Shown in pieces: positions 1 through 12,484 of a DNA stretch of 64,000 bases. The stretch is from positions 3,961,001 to 4,025,000 of the forward strand of contig BSBM01000036.1 in NCBI GenBank assembly GCA_027924585.1. The letters are read 5' to 3'. A program made the position numbers and the translations under genes. The DNA comes from Larix kaempferi (taxonomy: Eukaryota > Streptophyta > Pinopsida > Pinales > Pinaceae). Under the pieces are notes generated by a model that was given only the letters and a program-made list of their open reading frames with translations, had not been told where the DNA came from and did no database searches. How positions within the stretch are numbered: position 1 is the stretch's first letter; every line of letters begins with the position of its first letter.

Positions 1-1120
1 AAAGCGTCTCAAGAAGTTGGACATGTCCTGCAGACTTTGAAGTTGTCTCAGGGTTCGAGGAGGAGGCAGATTTACAATAGCCTCAACTTTCAATGGATCC
101 ACCATTATGCCACGACTGGATACTATGAAACCCAGTAGTCGTCCAAATTCAACGTAGAATACACATTTGTTGGGATTCAATCGAATCTTGTAGTATCTGC
201 ACCGTTCAAACACGAGTCTTAAGTGATCTGGATGCTCCGGTCTCTTGCAAGATTGCGCTGGGAGATCATCAAGGTAGGGTTCTACTACGTGTTTGATGTC
301 ATGAAAAGCAAAATTCATTGCTCGCTCGAAGGTAGCTCCAACATTCTTCAAGCCAAATGGCATCTTCCGATAGGCAAAGGTTCCCCAAGGACAAATAAAA
401 GCTATCTTGTGTTGGTCTTCAGGTTTGATCTGTATCTGATTATATCCTGAAAACCCGTCCATGAAAGAGAACATTTCATGGCCTGCGCAAGCATCAATGA
501 TCTGATCTATGAATGGTGTGGGGTAATTGTCTTTCGGACAAGCTTTATTTAGGTCCCGGAAGTCAGTGCAGACTCTAATGGTACCTTGCTTTTTGTCTAC
601 CGGAACAGAATTTGAAACCCATTCCGTCATAGCTATCGGATAGATAAATCCGGCTTTGAGCAACTTTTCTACTTCCGCCTTGATGGCAGCAGCTTTTCGA
701 GGGTTAACTGGACGGAGCTTCTGTCTCACAGGTTTAGCATTGGGATACGTTGTGATGACATGCTCAACAATGGCGGGGTCAATGCTTGGCATCTCCTCGT
801 ATGACCAAGCAAAAACGTCGTGGAATTCTTTAAAGAGATTGGTATACAAAATGATCTCCTCGGGAGAACAATCTGCTCCAATGAAAATATTTTCCACGAC
901 CCTAGGTTTGATGGAAATGTTGATCAGAATGGTTCTCGATATATTTGCCATATTCCCTTCGGCATAAACAACTTTCGAAGTAGATGGGATAACAGACAAA
1001 TCAACATTCCTACCAGGTCTCATCGAAAACTCACCTCTCTCAATCCTGTCCAGGTCAGGAAGAAAATAAGACATGTGGTGCATGTGTTCCAAGGATGGTC
1101 TAGGCCAATCATTGCTTCCA
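1..1120 (-). CDS. Reverse transcriptase domain of Ty3/gypsy pol (partial)
   Basis: One open minus-strand frame runs from about 1120 to the window edge. It begins in the PR-RT linker (SMRPGRNVDLSVIPS near 1000) and carries the RT fingers and palm in order: EKLLKAGFIYP, EWVSNSVPVDKK, DFRDLNKACPKDNYP, MDGFSGYNQI, the MPFGLKN motif and the catalytic YLDD at 265-276. It then enters the thumb (KCVFYVEFGRLLGF) and stops at the window start before RNase H. The enzyme would copy element RNA into DNA inside virus-like particles. No stop is seen in this stretch, but the frame is disconnected from the protease by a frameshift near 1100, so no full polyprotein can be made. Confidence 0.9.
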
Positions 1121-1955
1121 AGATTGCTTCATCAGAGGGCAAAACAATGTCTAGATAGTCAAAAGAGTGGATAGAGTCCACTGACCATGCAGGAGCATAG
1201 TCCATATCCGACTCAGTAGAGACCAACGAAGTCATGATATGTTATGTTGCAGCATGTTGTGAATTGAAGTAAGCCACCTCTGCAACAGATAAAGGCACAA
1301 CTGGTTCTGATTCAGTGGGGAGAATCCACAGATCTATCATTGGACTAACCGTGAATATCTCAGATGAAGAACACTCTTCAGAACCAATAAAATGAACAGG
1401 AGAAGGTAGGTCAAACGTGCCTATTAATGACCCATAGAGACCTGCTCCCAAACTCTTAGTAACTGGGTGGGATTGATCAACCAACGTGATTGTTGAATCC
1501 GATGAAGTCTGGTTGTTTTTTCGGGAAAACGAAAGTTGATCGACCATGACGATCTTGCCTTCATGAGGGAACATTATTATCCGGAAAACAGCTGATGGCA
1601 CTGCCTGCATGGCATATGTCCAGCTCCTACCCAACAGCAAGTTATAATCGAGCAGAGCATCCAGAACTTCAACCTCTACAGATACTAGTTTGCCCGCAAG
1701 TTCAACATCAAATGATGGTAAGACTCCATGTGGACGGAAAGATCTTCCATCAAAGGCGGTAAGTACCGTGTTTGAGGGAGCTAACTCAGGGTCGCCTAAA
1801 GCTTTCCAGCAAGAGATGGACATTACGCACGTAGACACGCCCTCATCTACAACAGCTCGTCCAATGGTTTTGGGACCATGGATGACCTCTATTTGGAGAG
1901 CGACGTGGTACATCAACCGGAACTTGATATCTTTCATATCAAAATGAGCAAGCAT
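1020..1955 (-). pseudogene. Retropepsin-like protease region of the Ty3/gypsy pol
   Basis: The minus-strand frame 1955-1242 encodes a retropepsin-like fold: a strand with VVDEGVS in place of the usual D-[ST]-G-[AS] catalytic loop, then a flap region and the LLLGRSW motif that matches the ILG-R helix of plant retroelement proteases. An in-frame TAA at 1242-1244 separates it from a 71-codon continuation (1235-1020), whose frame is then lost by a shift near 1100 into the RT frame. The Asp is present, but the second residue is Glu and the third Gly. The protein would process the Gag-Pol polyprotein. Confidence 0.7.
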
Positions 1956-2231
1956 GTTGGATGAATCTACACTCCCGATCGCTGCAAGGAGTGCACTGCG
2001 TTGTAATGGACAACTTTACAGTACCTCTAAAGTGGACATGGCACAAGGGGTTTGGGCTAGATCCTCCACAACATTGTAGTTGGGGGCAGCCCGCGCGTTG
2101 GGGTTGTGCACAACCCGTTTGTAGACACCTTTCGGTATCTTCGGCAACGAATCCACCGATCTCTCGATGTGGAGAGGGGTAGATGACTCAGGAACATCCT
2201 TCTGCTGCAGGTCCGGGGTATAATTTCTAGC

Positions 2232-4382
2232 TCAAGTTTGCAAAAGAGCATCTGAGTTAACCATATTAATGAATGACTGATCAGTTGAGGTGGCACGAGT
2301 GGTGCCCCCAGCACCAGAGCTGCCAGAAGTTGAACTCTGTTCATGAGGGAAAGGGTCTTTTAAAACAACTGGTTTCTTTTCACGGATCAGCTTTTGGGCT
2401 TCTTCCATTAGAGGGCATTGATGGGTAAGGTGGTCCTCTTGGCATAGCTTGCAAGGGAACTTCACTTTCATTTTTTCCTTTTTAGCCTCCTCAACATTTT
2501 GTGTGTTTTTGGGCTTTTGGTGGTTTCCTTCCCCTTTCTTGCCCTTTCTTTTGTTGTTGGGCTGCTGAGGGCCCTTTTGGTTTGTCTGCACTTGTTGTAC
2601 AGATTCTGTTGTTGACGGGGAGGATGCAACCGAAGTTGCTTCTGCAACAGACTGTTTGACTGACAAGGCGTGAATCTGCTTTGTTAAAGCATCAAACGCT
2701 GCAGAGTATACTGAACCCACAATGCCATCAACATGTGGTCTAGGTTTAGGTTTACCTAAGTCTATGTTAGACCTCGGCGCATCAGGAATAATCTCGTATA
2801 AGAGCCCAAACTGAGCATATACCAAGTCAAGCTGCTGGGTTCTCAAGATGGCTTTCTCTTCGGAGGACACCCCTGAAGTTGCAACTTCCTTAGAAATATA
2901 AGGAAGGAGTGATTTGAGATACCACTCTAATAAAAATGTTGGAGGGATGTCGGCTTTAATGAGCCTCTTTCTCCTTTGCCACTCCTGAATGTGATCAGAT
3001 AGATGAGTGGCTTTGTTCTGTTGGAAGGTCGACAGAAGGTTTGTGCTAGCATCATACCAGACAGGAAGTTGAAAGTGGTTCAGAAAAACAGTAGCTAGAT
3101 CCCAAAAGGTGCCATAAGCAGCTGTAGGCAGTTCAATATACCATTTGGCTGTGACACTTGTCAAGGTTCTTTGAAAAAGCCTCAACCTGATGGAATCATC
3201 ATTCAGCGAATTCGAGGAGCACTAGAGATGAAACGTCGTGACATGGTCACCGGGGTCCTCACCAGTCTTACCTTCAAACTTTGGGATGTCTGAGGGCAAC
3301 TTAGTGGGAACAGGTGGCCATGCAGGATCATGGCACACGGGGTCGTTTGTAAGTTTTGAAAGATCTGGCAAGTTTAAAGTGGCTAGAAAAGATAAACGGG
3401 GTCGAGTCGACGACATTTGATAGACAGGAACCTGGTATTGGGTATTTCCCACTACGATTCGTGTACTGTTGGTTGGGGTTGCCCCCAGCCATCGGTTGTG
3501 AAGTGAACGCATTAAAATTGCTCCACCCAAAAGAAAGCGGATTACTTCCCGGGGCAGTGGTCCATTGCGGCTGGGTGTTAACCCCACCGAATTGTGGATT
3601 AATAATATTATCCCCTCCTCCAACAAACAAAGAGAAAGGGATACTCCCTGCAGGTATATTTGACGGATTAACATTGTAACCTGCGTAGGGGTTAAAGCCA
3701 GGCATAGTAGTAACAGATGGTGCCATCATCATACCCATAACAGGCATGGATGCAAAAGGGATCGATCCTACAACGAATGTGGAAGCAATAGTTTGAGTTA
3801 CACCCTGGAACTGTTGTGTAATAGGAGGCTGAGTGAAATTTACTGCATGTATCCCTGTCAAAGGGACATTATTGGGTCCAAAAGTAGGGGTAGAAACTGA
3901 GGCAGATGTCGAAGCTTGTGAGCTCGGCATGCCTAGAGTACCAGCATTAAAACTAAAGGACAGTGTCGAAGCAGAAGCAGTCTACGACGAGCTCAGTGTT
4001 GCGGTGTTTGTGAAAGAAGGATTGACAATCCTTGTAGCCATAGAAGTTGTGGGAGTTTGAGGAACTGCTCATCTCCTGGGTTAGTCATGGTGTAACCAGG
4101 AGTAAACAAGTACGTAGTGTACTCAGGTTGCCCTAGAAAGTCTACAAGTACCAGTAATGGATCGTTGGGTCTAGTAAGAGGAGGGTTGAAAGGAGTACTA
4201 AACTCTCTAGAAGTTAGGTCCTCAACCTCAATAGTATCAAAGACCTGTTGATTCAGAGTTCTGGGTTGTGATTCTCCAAGTACTTCTGTTTCGCTCGTAA
4301 GTTCAAATGAATCACGGGAATCTGTCCTCCGGCATCGCGGTGGCGGTGGAGGCTCCACAGTGAGTGGGGGAAGGTTTTGCAA
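2232..4382 (-). pseudogene. gag of the Ty3/gypsy element, frameshifted
   Basis: Gag is spread over at least four minus-strand frames. 4382-3993 holds the N-terminus (proline run, then a low-complexity acidic part). 3930-3400 is a Gly/Pro/Asn-rich linker. About 3400-3222 holds WPPVPTKLPSDIPKFEGKTG, the usual entry to the retrotransposon gag domain. 3185-2232 (317 codons) holds the gag core (TAKWYIELP, FLNHFQLP, LSDHIQEWQRRK), then a Lys/Gln-rich tail with a knuckle-like CKLCQEDHLTHQC (C-x2-C-x3-H-x4-C). Frameshifts lie near 4050 and 3400 and a stop at 3222. Gag would form the particle shell and bind element RNA. Confidence 0.8.
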
Positions 4383-6460
4383 CCTTCAAGACCTACGAAG
4401 AGGTTGGTCCTCCATAGCTATACAAAGCAAACTAAGTAAAACAAAACCTAGTGGCCACTACGACTAAGGAGCAAACAACATACCACTAAAAAATTCCTAA
4501 GTAATCAAACCAGGCAAACAATGGCAAATACTCTCAAAAGCAAGTCTGGAATGATGAGGGCCTAGAACAAACTAATAGAGTATCGACGGTCAGTTACGCG
4601 GCGTCCAATGGAGGTCCTCTGGGTGCAAGCGTTTGAATCACCAAACCGCCCTCCCGGGATTACTGCCAAAGGGTTACCTTCCGCGTCTGTCCGAGGTGAA
4701 GTGGGAATATCCTTCCACTCTACCTATGTAGAGCCCTAGGTTTATGATACTAAGGATACCACCAATACGAAAAAAACTGGGGGAACAGTCGCCAGCCTAG
4801 TCAAAACGCATGGGCAAGGTAGCAAAGCCCGAAATCCAAAAGCACTTTAAAAAGTATTAGTGGACCCCTGTACGCGAATCAACTCTGGTTTATGGTTAAG
4901 AGGAAAGTGAGGGGGTATCCTCAACAGTTCCAATCGCCCACGGCCTCGTGCTTAACTCTGGGTTGAGTAGAGCGTTCCCAGGATAATTTGATAGAGGTGG
5001 ATTTACCTAATAGATAGTCGTACTACGATTGTTGAGTAATGAAGCCGATTTCAGGTGGTTTAAGGTGATTTAAACCTGAAACCCTAGCCTAAGCTAGTTG
5101 ATGATGTGTATACCTAAAAAGAAAAAGTTTGCTAGTTAATTTTATTAAGATTTATTTTTAAGGGCTGCTTTTTACTCAATAAGGGTATTGCAGTGTGTGG
5201 AATGGTTTCGACAGAAAGCAAAGTGCGTGTAAAGTAATGCTTTTAAAATCACAAAAGACTCTTTTCTTTTCGTTTATATTCTTTCAAAAACTGAAACTAG
5301 GCAATCCTAAATCAAATTTCTTTTAAATTTCAAAGCAAAGCAAACTATGCTACTTCAAAACAATGATAAATCTCACTACTGAGCTACCAAATTCAAATTT
5401 TTGTCTTTTCTAATATTTGTAAAAGAAGACGAACTTGAAAAAGAGCAAGCAAGACCTAACACAAAGTGTGAGTAAGGAAGAACAACCTAATGGCTCAAAA
5501 CAATCAAATCAAAAGACTTGAGAAAGACTCCACCTACCGAGTTGTTTCGATGGAAAAAACTCTAGGCTTGGAACAAAGTGTAAAAGAAGCACGGAAAAGA
5601 GATGCTTGTAGCGGAAAGACATACCTAAAAGGCTATTCCTAAGCACCAAAACCAAAGAAAACACTCGCCAAACAAAGGAGTAGGTAAACAAACCAAAAAG
5701 TAACCCTACCAACACGCAGACTCAAAAGAAAAGCTAACTAGAAAGCTTTAACTCACTCAGACTGATCTGAAAAAATATTTAGAAGGTATCTAGACTAAAC
5801 AACCTTTCAAAACCACCATAAGAACTCAGACTGGGGTCAAACTCTAATAAATAGGATAAGACACAGTGAAAGTGCGCTATTGTTGCCACAAACAACAAGC
5901 GTTCAGAACGTAGGTCTGTATAACTACAACAAGCGTCTAGGGAAAAAAATGCGCAGCTATGTCTAGCAAAGAGTAGAGCACAGCCTTGAACAGGGTTAAA
6001 AAAAAAGTAAAGACACCTTAAACAAGTACTCAAGCAAGTAAAGGCAAACTAAAGGACTCCAAAGAGGCAAACAAGACTCAAAAAGACATACAAGTCTCAG
6101 GAGTCAGTCAGAGAAGCAGAGCAAAAGGCTAGAAGTGAACCCAAACATCTGGAAATCAGACCCTAACAGAGGATTTGAACTTACAGGACAAATGCGCTAC
6201 TGTGTGGTACAACAACTAGCGCCTGCCAGGAAATGTGCGCTACTATGTTCAAGACAAAGCAACGTTCATGACAAAAAAGTAGGGTAAACCAATGCACAGG
6301 GACTTGAAGCAAACAAAAGGCTTTACTAAAGTAGACTGAGATGAATCAAGATAGAACGAACAGGCAAAAATGACCTATAAGACCTCTTAGAGAACAAAAA
6401 GACTGAAATAAACTGGAAGAAAACCTAACAAGGTCTCCTAGAGCAGAAAAACAACCGGTT
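4383..6460 (-). other. Leader of the Ty3/gypsy element, non-coding
   Basis: About 2 kb between the PBS and gag. Short minus-strand ORFs (5715-5509 and 6033-5779) match nothing I recognise. A short motif built on TAGCGCAC, or its complement, recurs at about 5872, 6189 and 6236, and again in the LTR. A leader this long fits Tat/Ogre elements, some of which carry an intron or an extra ORF here; I could not identify either. Confidence 0.5.
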
Positions 6461-6480
6461 AATCCCCAGTGGAGTCGCCA
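6461..6480 (-). promoter_or_regulatory. Primer-binding site of the Ty3/gypsy element
   Basis: On the minus strand the LTR ends ...CAACA at 6484, followed by GAC and then TGGCGACTCCACTGGGGATT, a typical TGG-start tRNA-complementary PBS. The matching tRNA is not certain by eye. It fixes the inner edge of the 5' LTR. Confidence 0.75.
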
Positions 6481-6483
6481 GTC

Positions 6484-7300
6484 TGTTGTGCAGGAAAAAT
6501 ACCTTATAGTGGGGAGACGACACTACCAACTTGGGTGGGGTGACAAGTAAATACATTCATTGTCTTGCATTAGTTACTACAAATGGAAAGAGATTGAGAT
6601 ATCGAAAGAAGTATCTTTTTATCGACGGCTGGTCCTAGCTTTCGCTTGATCTTCTGCTATGATGAACCTGCAACACAAAATAAACCTTCCTCAACATATC
6701 TTGACTGTAATAAATATGATGAAATCAGAAACAACTTAACATCAAATACAATTAGACATTAAACCAAATGAACATTCAATCCAATAGACATTCAATTTGG
6801 GACGGGAAGGGTATTTCCACCTTCTATTGTCAAATAAATGTAGATAAGTACGGATATACTTGATCTGTCCAGACACTTCTGCAACCGAGTCCTGGGCTCG
6901 TGCTCTTCACAATGACTTGGGAATTTCTCCAGTGTAACAACAGTTAAAGCATTTCTTCTAGGTCCCTCTCTCATGGATCCTCCTTGTATTTATGGGACAA
7001 TGTAGACAGTTGAAATCGAGAGGTGGTTGAATTGGGAGGTTGGGGAAGTTGCAAAACCAACTTCAACTAATCCCAATTCGTAATCTTAATATATTTTTTC
7101 ATTTCATCTTAAGATGTGCGCAGGTTTCATACAACCAGAGTAGCGCACAGTAAGCAACTTTTACTCTTTACAACAAGCGTTTGCAACATTTTAAGGGTGT
7201 GCACTGGTTGTCTTTGAGCAGAGTAGCGTTTAGAACGATGGTTCACTGTGCCAATAGTAGCGCACATCATGAAAACTGTAGAAAAAATAAGTTTTTCAGC
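6484..7300 (-). repeat. 5' LTR of the Ty3/gypsy element (outer edge uncertain)
   Basis: The inner edge is fixed by the PBS. A TATA-like stretch (ATAAATACAAGG on the minus strand) lies near 6985. The partner LTR is outside the window, so the outer edge near 7300-7380 is a guess. It contains three AGTAGCG-type motifs (about 7137, 7222, 7258) facing opposite to those in the leader. Confidence 0.55.
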
Positions 7301-7379
7301 TGAAGAGTGTAGTTTCAATAGTAACTCATCTAGGTCATCCTAGCTCTTCCATCCATAGTGTCCTTTTGTGTGATCGACA

Positions 7380-10300
7380 GAGCAATGTAATCACAGACAG
7401 AGAAGTGCAGATTTGACCTATAACAATAAGTATAAATCTGAGCTCTCGATCACTCATCTGTTTATTAATTTTGTTAAACATAAATTATAATGCAATAAAC
7501 TCAAAACCTCACTCCCTAACTCTGATTTTTACTCAAAACTAAATGTCTCTCACACTCATCCTACCATTCTTTTATATACTAAGAGTGGATAATAATTTCA
7601 AAATTTTAAAGATTATTGATACTGACATGATTATTAGAAGGTTTAAGAAAGTGTTTGCATGTCCAAAAGAATGCATGAATAGGTGCAGGGATATATTACA
7701 GTTGGGCTTGAAAGATTCTCCGGAAAATTTCCAAGGCTCATCTTTGCAAGTGTTCTCCCAAGTTTAGAATCAGATGTACAATTCCTTGCAGACAAATTTC
7801 ATAGAATAGATATGCGATGACGACAGTGTATACTTGAGCTCAATGCATGCATGGATAAATAATGCTTGTGAAAGTAACCATCCTCCATGGCACAAATTTG
7901 AAGGCTTCCAGGTTCCCAGGTTTGTCCATCATTCCGGTTCGATTCCGACGAAGATAATGGTATGTACTTAGCTCATCCTTGACGTGGTTTTGTCTTGGAT
8001 TGTTTCCAACGACAAAGGAAGAAGTTTTGGTATGAGTGCTATGTTGATGTGGTTACATTGGTGGTATGATTTCACTTGACCCTTCTTTGTCATCGTAAGT
8101 AGGGTAGGTACGTATAGTTTCATTTGAGTTCAACATTTACTTTTACCTATGCATTGCACTTGTGGTTATTTCATTTTGATTTTATTGGAATTCATTTTGA
8201 GCAAGGCAAGATGGATGTGTTTGCCTTCGGTGCATTTAGTGTCTTGGTTGTTAGATGTGTGTGTAGGTCTACAGGTACCCAAGAGATTCTAGGGGGTTCT
8301 CATACTCTCCCAAGAAGAGTGCATGTCTTGTAGTTGGATCCAGTTGTTACACCTCAGAATATCTGCAGCGTTTCCAGTCGAGTCTACTAGAGCGAGGGGT
8401 TAAATTTTTTTGATGTAAAGGCCAAGTTTGAATCGTAGAATGTTGATTTGGGGTTAAATACCCCTAATCATGTCATGGATGGTCCTCTTGATTTCCACTT
8501 CCAGGAGGTGCTCGCCCTATAGGGGTTGGTGCCCTTGGGGGGCTAATCACTTGGACGCATGACCACACTCATTTATTTGCCATGTAAAATGTGATATCGC
8601 TTTGTAACAGGTCGTTTACCCTATCTAGCACACCTTATTTGCTCACTTGGACCTATTTTGTGATATAAAACCGCTCCTTTGGGTTGTGTTACCCACAAAT
8701 TGTACTTCCTTATTGAAAAATCCTATAAGGATAATGAAGGAGGACATTGAGGGCACACATATGTTGGGGTTAGTTGGGGCACGATGTCCTCCTTTTGGCA
8801 CACCTAGCACTTGGTGTAGCCTAATTTCACATTTTTATTGTCATTTTATGTCATTGTGTGGTTAGTCCCCAAATTTGTGGGTGTACTAACCCAATTTGTT
8901 ATATTTTCACATTATCTTATAGGCTCATAACTTAAAATTAGGTGAGGCTAGTCTTATATAAATAGTGCCTCCCTCTCATTATAAAAACATAACAAGATAT
9001 GGGTTCATTATGAGATCTTTTCTATTTCTCTTGGTTTATTGGAGATCTTGATGTTATGTGCACCTCTCTTTGGATGATATTTTTTGCTTGAAGGATGAAT
9101 GAAGTTGTTTCTAGGGCTTAATTTTGCACATGATATGGTTGATGCTAAGATTAGTTGTGATAACTCATGCTCAAGGGTGACCTAAGGTGTATCTCCTTGC
9201 TCATTCCTCGGTTAATGTTGGTAAGTTTATCTCCTAACCCTAGTTTAATGTCATTTTTGAAGTGCTTTGGGCTAAGTTAGGGTTCCTTGCTAGCATTTTG
9301 TCAACTTTGTATGAGACCTTCCTATCAAAGGAGATCTCCATTATTAATTGGGCATTGGACTTCTTCTCTTGCCCTAATTAGGATCTTCTCCCTGACTCCT
9401 TTGTGGTCTCTAGTTGATGTCCTAATTGCAAGTATTGAAAGCCATTCTAAGATAGGGACGTTGGCATTGATCTATCAATGTCATAGGGATTGAGACAAGA
9501 ATCATATGCCCCATCTTTTCAAGAAATCTATCTCTCTTTTATCAATTCACATGCCTTTTATTTCACATGCATTTTTATATATTGAAAAACCCTAATGATC
9601 TAAATATTGTTGGAAAAACCTAAAAATCTAAATAATTCAAAAAACCAAAAATATTTGCAATTTGATAATTCTGGTCCACCCATCCACAGATTTATGAGGG
9701 TGTCCCACTTTGACCTGGTCCACAGATTTATGAGGGTGTCCCACTTTGCCCTGGTGCATTGAGAAACATGAAATTGCCCAAATTCGGGTTTATGCAGGTT
9801 TTTTTGCAGTTTTGATTGGGCCATCAAGTGCACACTAGACCACATGATCATTTGCCCTTTAGAGTGCACTTTTTTGAGGCAGTGCCGATGCGGGGGAAGT
9901 GTGACCCCGCATCGGTAATTGTGAAGTATATTGAAGTGGTGATATTCATTGACATTGATTGGTAGATTGAATTAACTCCTTTTATATTATTTATGTATAT
10001 TTATTATCCATTGTTGAGTCCATATAAGACACTAATCTTAGCCATAAGGCTTGTAGAAGGGTGTTTGCAGGTGTGTTGGTGTTTCCAGGTGCTCTTCCTC
10101 TATTAGGGACTCTCCTTGGGTTTAGGAGTTACCCGAAGAACTTGAGGAGTTAGGTTGTGGTGACATTGGGTCTAACCCTTCTCATATGCTTACCATCACT
10201 AGCATAGGGCATACTTAGTCTGCTTTGAAAAAGTTGCTAGTTTGAGTGGTAATAGATACCATGTTAAAATTTTATATCATGGTAAGTAGATGTTGCACTT

Positions 10301-10740
10301 AGAAATTCAAACCCTAAACTAGGAAACTTAACATTAATAAATTCTTAGCAAAACTATGAAATATGAAAGCTAGATTCTACAAACACATCACACTGAAAAA
10401 CATGAACAACATGTACAAATATGGGCTCTCAATCACTCATCTATCTATTAACTTAAATACAAATTTAAATATAATCGGCTCAAAACTTCACTGTCTAACT
10501 CCAACTTCTACCCAAAATTGAATGTTTCACACAAAAATCATGCCATTCTTTTATAGACTAAAAAGGATCACTCTATACAAACATAAAATGAGTACCACCC
10601 CTATAATGCGCCTAGGCTAGGAAGACAAAACATAACCCAACTTGATGCGTGGAATAGTGTGCCCAAGTATATAATAAGAACATTGCTTAGAAATTCTCCA
10701 AATTTCTAGGTTCACCTCCTTTCACAATTTTTTGATTCTC
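7380..10740 (-). mobile_element. Decayed LTR retroelement without coding capacity
   Basis: Two diverged direct repeats, about 7425-7760 and 10262-10730, share the string TCACTCATCT, CTCAAAAC-TCACT and CATTCTTTTATA, the last reading on the minus strand as a TATA box (TATAAAAG type). Before the right repeat the plus strand reads GATACCATGTT, that is, on the minus strand an LTR end followed by TGGTATC, the start of an iMet-type PBS. Together these suggest the LTRs of an old minus-strand element. The interior (7960-10261) shows no recognisable gag or pol. The left boundary and the PPT were not found. Confidence 0.4.
9684..9755. repeat. 36-bp tandem duplication
   Basis: Two head-to-tail 36-bp units (9684-9719 and 9720-9755), each beginning CCACAGATTTATGAGGG and differing at one base (TTTGACC versus TTTGCCC). 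It lies inside the decayed element; no function is apparent. Confidence 0.85.
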
Positions 10741-11206
10741 CTTTCCTCACTAATCTAGCCCTGCTTCTTTATTATGTGGCCACTAATGTCGCCACATCAA
10801 TGGCAAGATGATCTCCAAGCTCATTAGAGACAATCATTTTCCAACAAAGGCATACATTTCTTTTGCTAATCCATCCACATTGCACATTGTTTTGATGATC
10901 TCGTATCCCTCTATGCTCAACAATTTGATATCCTCCTCGATAGTTTTGGTGTAAATTTTCTCAACATCGAGTATATAATTTTTTTGAGGTCTAAACAACA
11001 AGAGATTGGGTCATTGCAATGAGAGTAGCGAGGTGCTTTATAGCCTAGTATGAGGAAGATGTTGTCACATAACATAATGTAAGGTAACGTTATGTTACCA
11101 AAAATAAAAAGTAATTAAAAATTCATATCGGCCCATAAAATAAAAATTTAAAACCAAATAAAAAGTTATTAAAAAATTCCATGTTGGCTCATAAAGTAAA
11201 AAAAAA
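10741..11206. other. Unassigned AT-rich sequence
   Basis: No coding signal. Near its end two related units (about 11107-11150 and 11163-11200), each of the form AAAGT-ATTAAAAA-TTC followed by GGC-CATAAA, form a direct repeat with a period of about 56 bp, next to the foldback element. Confidence 0.4.
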
Positions 11207-11390
11207 AAACCAGCATAGGTCCATCTTAAATCCGGATCTATCAAACACCAAGAGGGATCAAATTTATTAAGGTGTAAGTTTCTTTTGGACTAGTAAAATA
11301 TTTAAGATTAAAATAAAATTACACCTCAAGAAATTGGATCCCTCTCGGTGCTTGATAAATCCGAGTTTAAGATGGATCTATGCTAGTTTT
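11207..11390. repeat. Foldback / MITE-like inverted repeat
   Basis: The left arm from about 11207 (AAAACCAGCATAGGTCCATC...) is the imperfect reverse complement of the right arm ending at 11390 (...GATGGATCTATGCTAGTTTT). The arms are about 70 bp each with roughly a dozen mismatches, around an AT-rich loop of about 40 bp. There is no coding. A clear target duplication is not visible, so the family is unknown; it could be a MITE or a local inverted duplication. Confidence 0.75.
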
Positions 11391-12011
11391 ATATGGCCAT
11401 TTTCCTTGCTCGACAGTTTGATGATTCTACTATGTGATAGACATACTGAACACATCACTACACTTGTTCTCTCCTTTCTTCATGCATTGCTCACTTAATG
11501 ATTTCATTTATTTCTTGATGATTAGTTCATGTGCTTATTCCTTTTTTCACCAAGCACAATTATTCTCCATGTTGAGCATAGGTTAGTAAACTTATCTTTG
11601 CTTGGGAAATTGAGTTTAGAAAATTTTGTGAAATGATATTATTTGTTGCTTGATATAGGCTTGTTGCTTTGCTTGATGCTTAACGTTTGTCCTTGCCCAT
11701 TGCTTGGTGTTTGTATTCTCCTTTTGTCTATCACACACAACACTTCTCCTTGCTCTCGAGCAAAGGCTTCAAGCAAACTTTCATTTGTTCGCTCAATTGA
11801 TAGTTAGAGTTTTCTTTTAACTCAACAGATGAACCTCATTGCTCGATGGACCCATACTCCTTTGTGCATTGCCTCACTCGATAAGATCAATTTGTCCTTT
11901 GCTTAACAAGTTAAACAAGCTTCTTGTTTCAAGCTCATTGAGCACAATTGTACTGTTATTTTCATCCTTTGCTCAAAATCAATTAGTTTGTCTCACCAAA
12001 TAGGATGAAGG
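11391..12011. other. Unassigned sequence left of copia-1
   Basis: No coding. It is rich in TTGCTC/GCTCAA strings. Its end (about 11937-11987) is an imperfect inverted copy of the first bases of the copia-1 LTR (12011-12050), so the left LTR edge lies next to a small inverted duplication. Confidence 0.4.
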
Positions 12012-12484
12012 ATGAATTTTGAGCACAATAGCAGTATAATTTTCATCTCTTTCAACTTAGAAACAAGTATAGGATCACTCAAAGAGTAACTATGCACATA
12101 AACAAAATAGAGACACAATAATTTACCCTGGGAAAACCCAAACTCGGGAAAAACCCTACAAGCCTTTCTTACTCAAAGATTTAGTACATAAGATAAGAGT
12201 GATGAAGATCACAAAGAGAAGAGATGCCAAAAGAAAGAGCTCCAAAATGTCTTCTACTACCGAAAATCGAACTTTCCTTTGCTTGAGGTGGTAGCAAATG
12301 AGGAGGGTGACCCCTCTATTTATACATGAATTTGGAGTGTTTTTTCCAATTGGGCTGACTTGCCTCCTTCACTGGGCCGATTTCTCTTTTGTAAATATAA
12401 AAATACATTTTATTTTTATTTATTTTCCTTTTTGTAGGCCGACTCTAGCTAATGAGGATACCTCATGTAGCTACAACAACAACA
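12012..12484 (-). repeat. copia-1 3' LTR
   Basis: Aligned by eye with 15704-16179 over its whole length. Its first bases differ from the TGTTAGATTTTC start of the partner, so the terminus is damaged. It is followed by the polypurine-tract complement CTCCCTCTTAGCTAGG. Confidence 0.85.

Larger units (their letters stand above)
1..7300 (-). mobile_element. Ty3/gypsy LTR retrotransposon, 5' part (Tat/Ogre-like), cut by window start
   Basis: Reading leftwards on the minus strand there are a 5' LTR (from 6484), a primer-binding site, a 2-kb leader, gag, an aspartic protease and reverse transcriptase; RNase H, integrase and the 3' LTR lie outside the window. The order gag-PR-RT and the RT motif set (LNKACPKD, MPFGLKN, YLDD) identify Ty3/gypsy. 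A long leader and a PBS of the type TGGCGACTCC-ACTGGGG suggest the Tat/Ogre branch, which is inference. Gag and the protease region carry frameshifts and stops, so this copy is dead, although the RT frame visible here is open. Confidence 0.85.
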
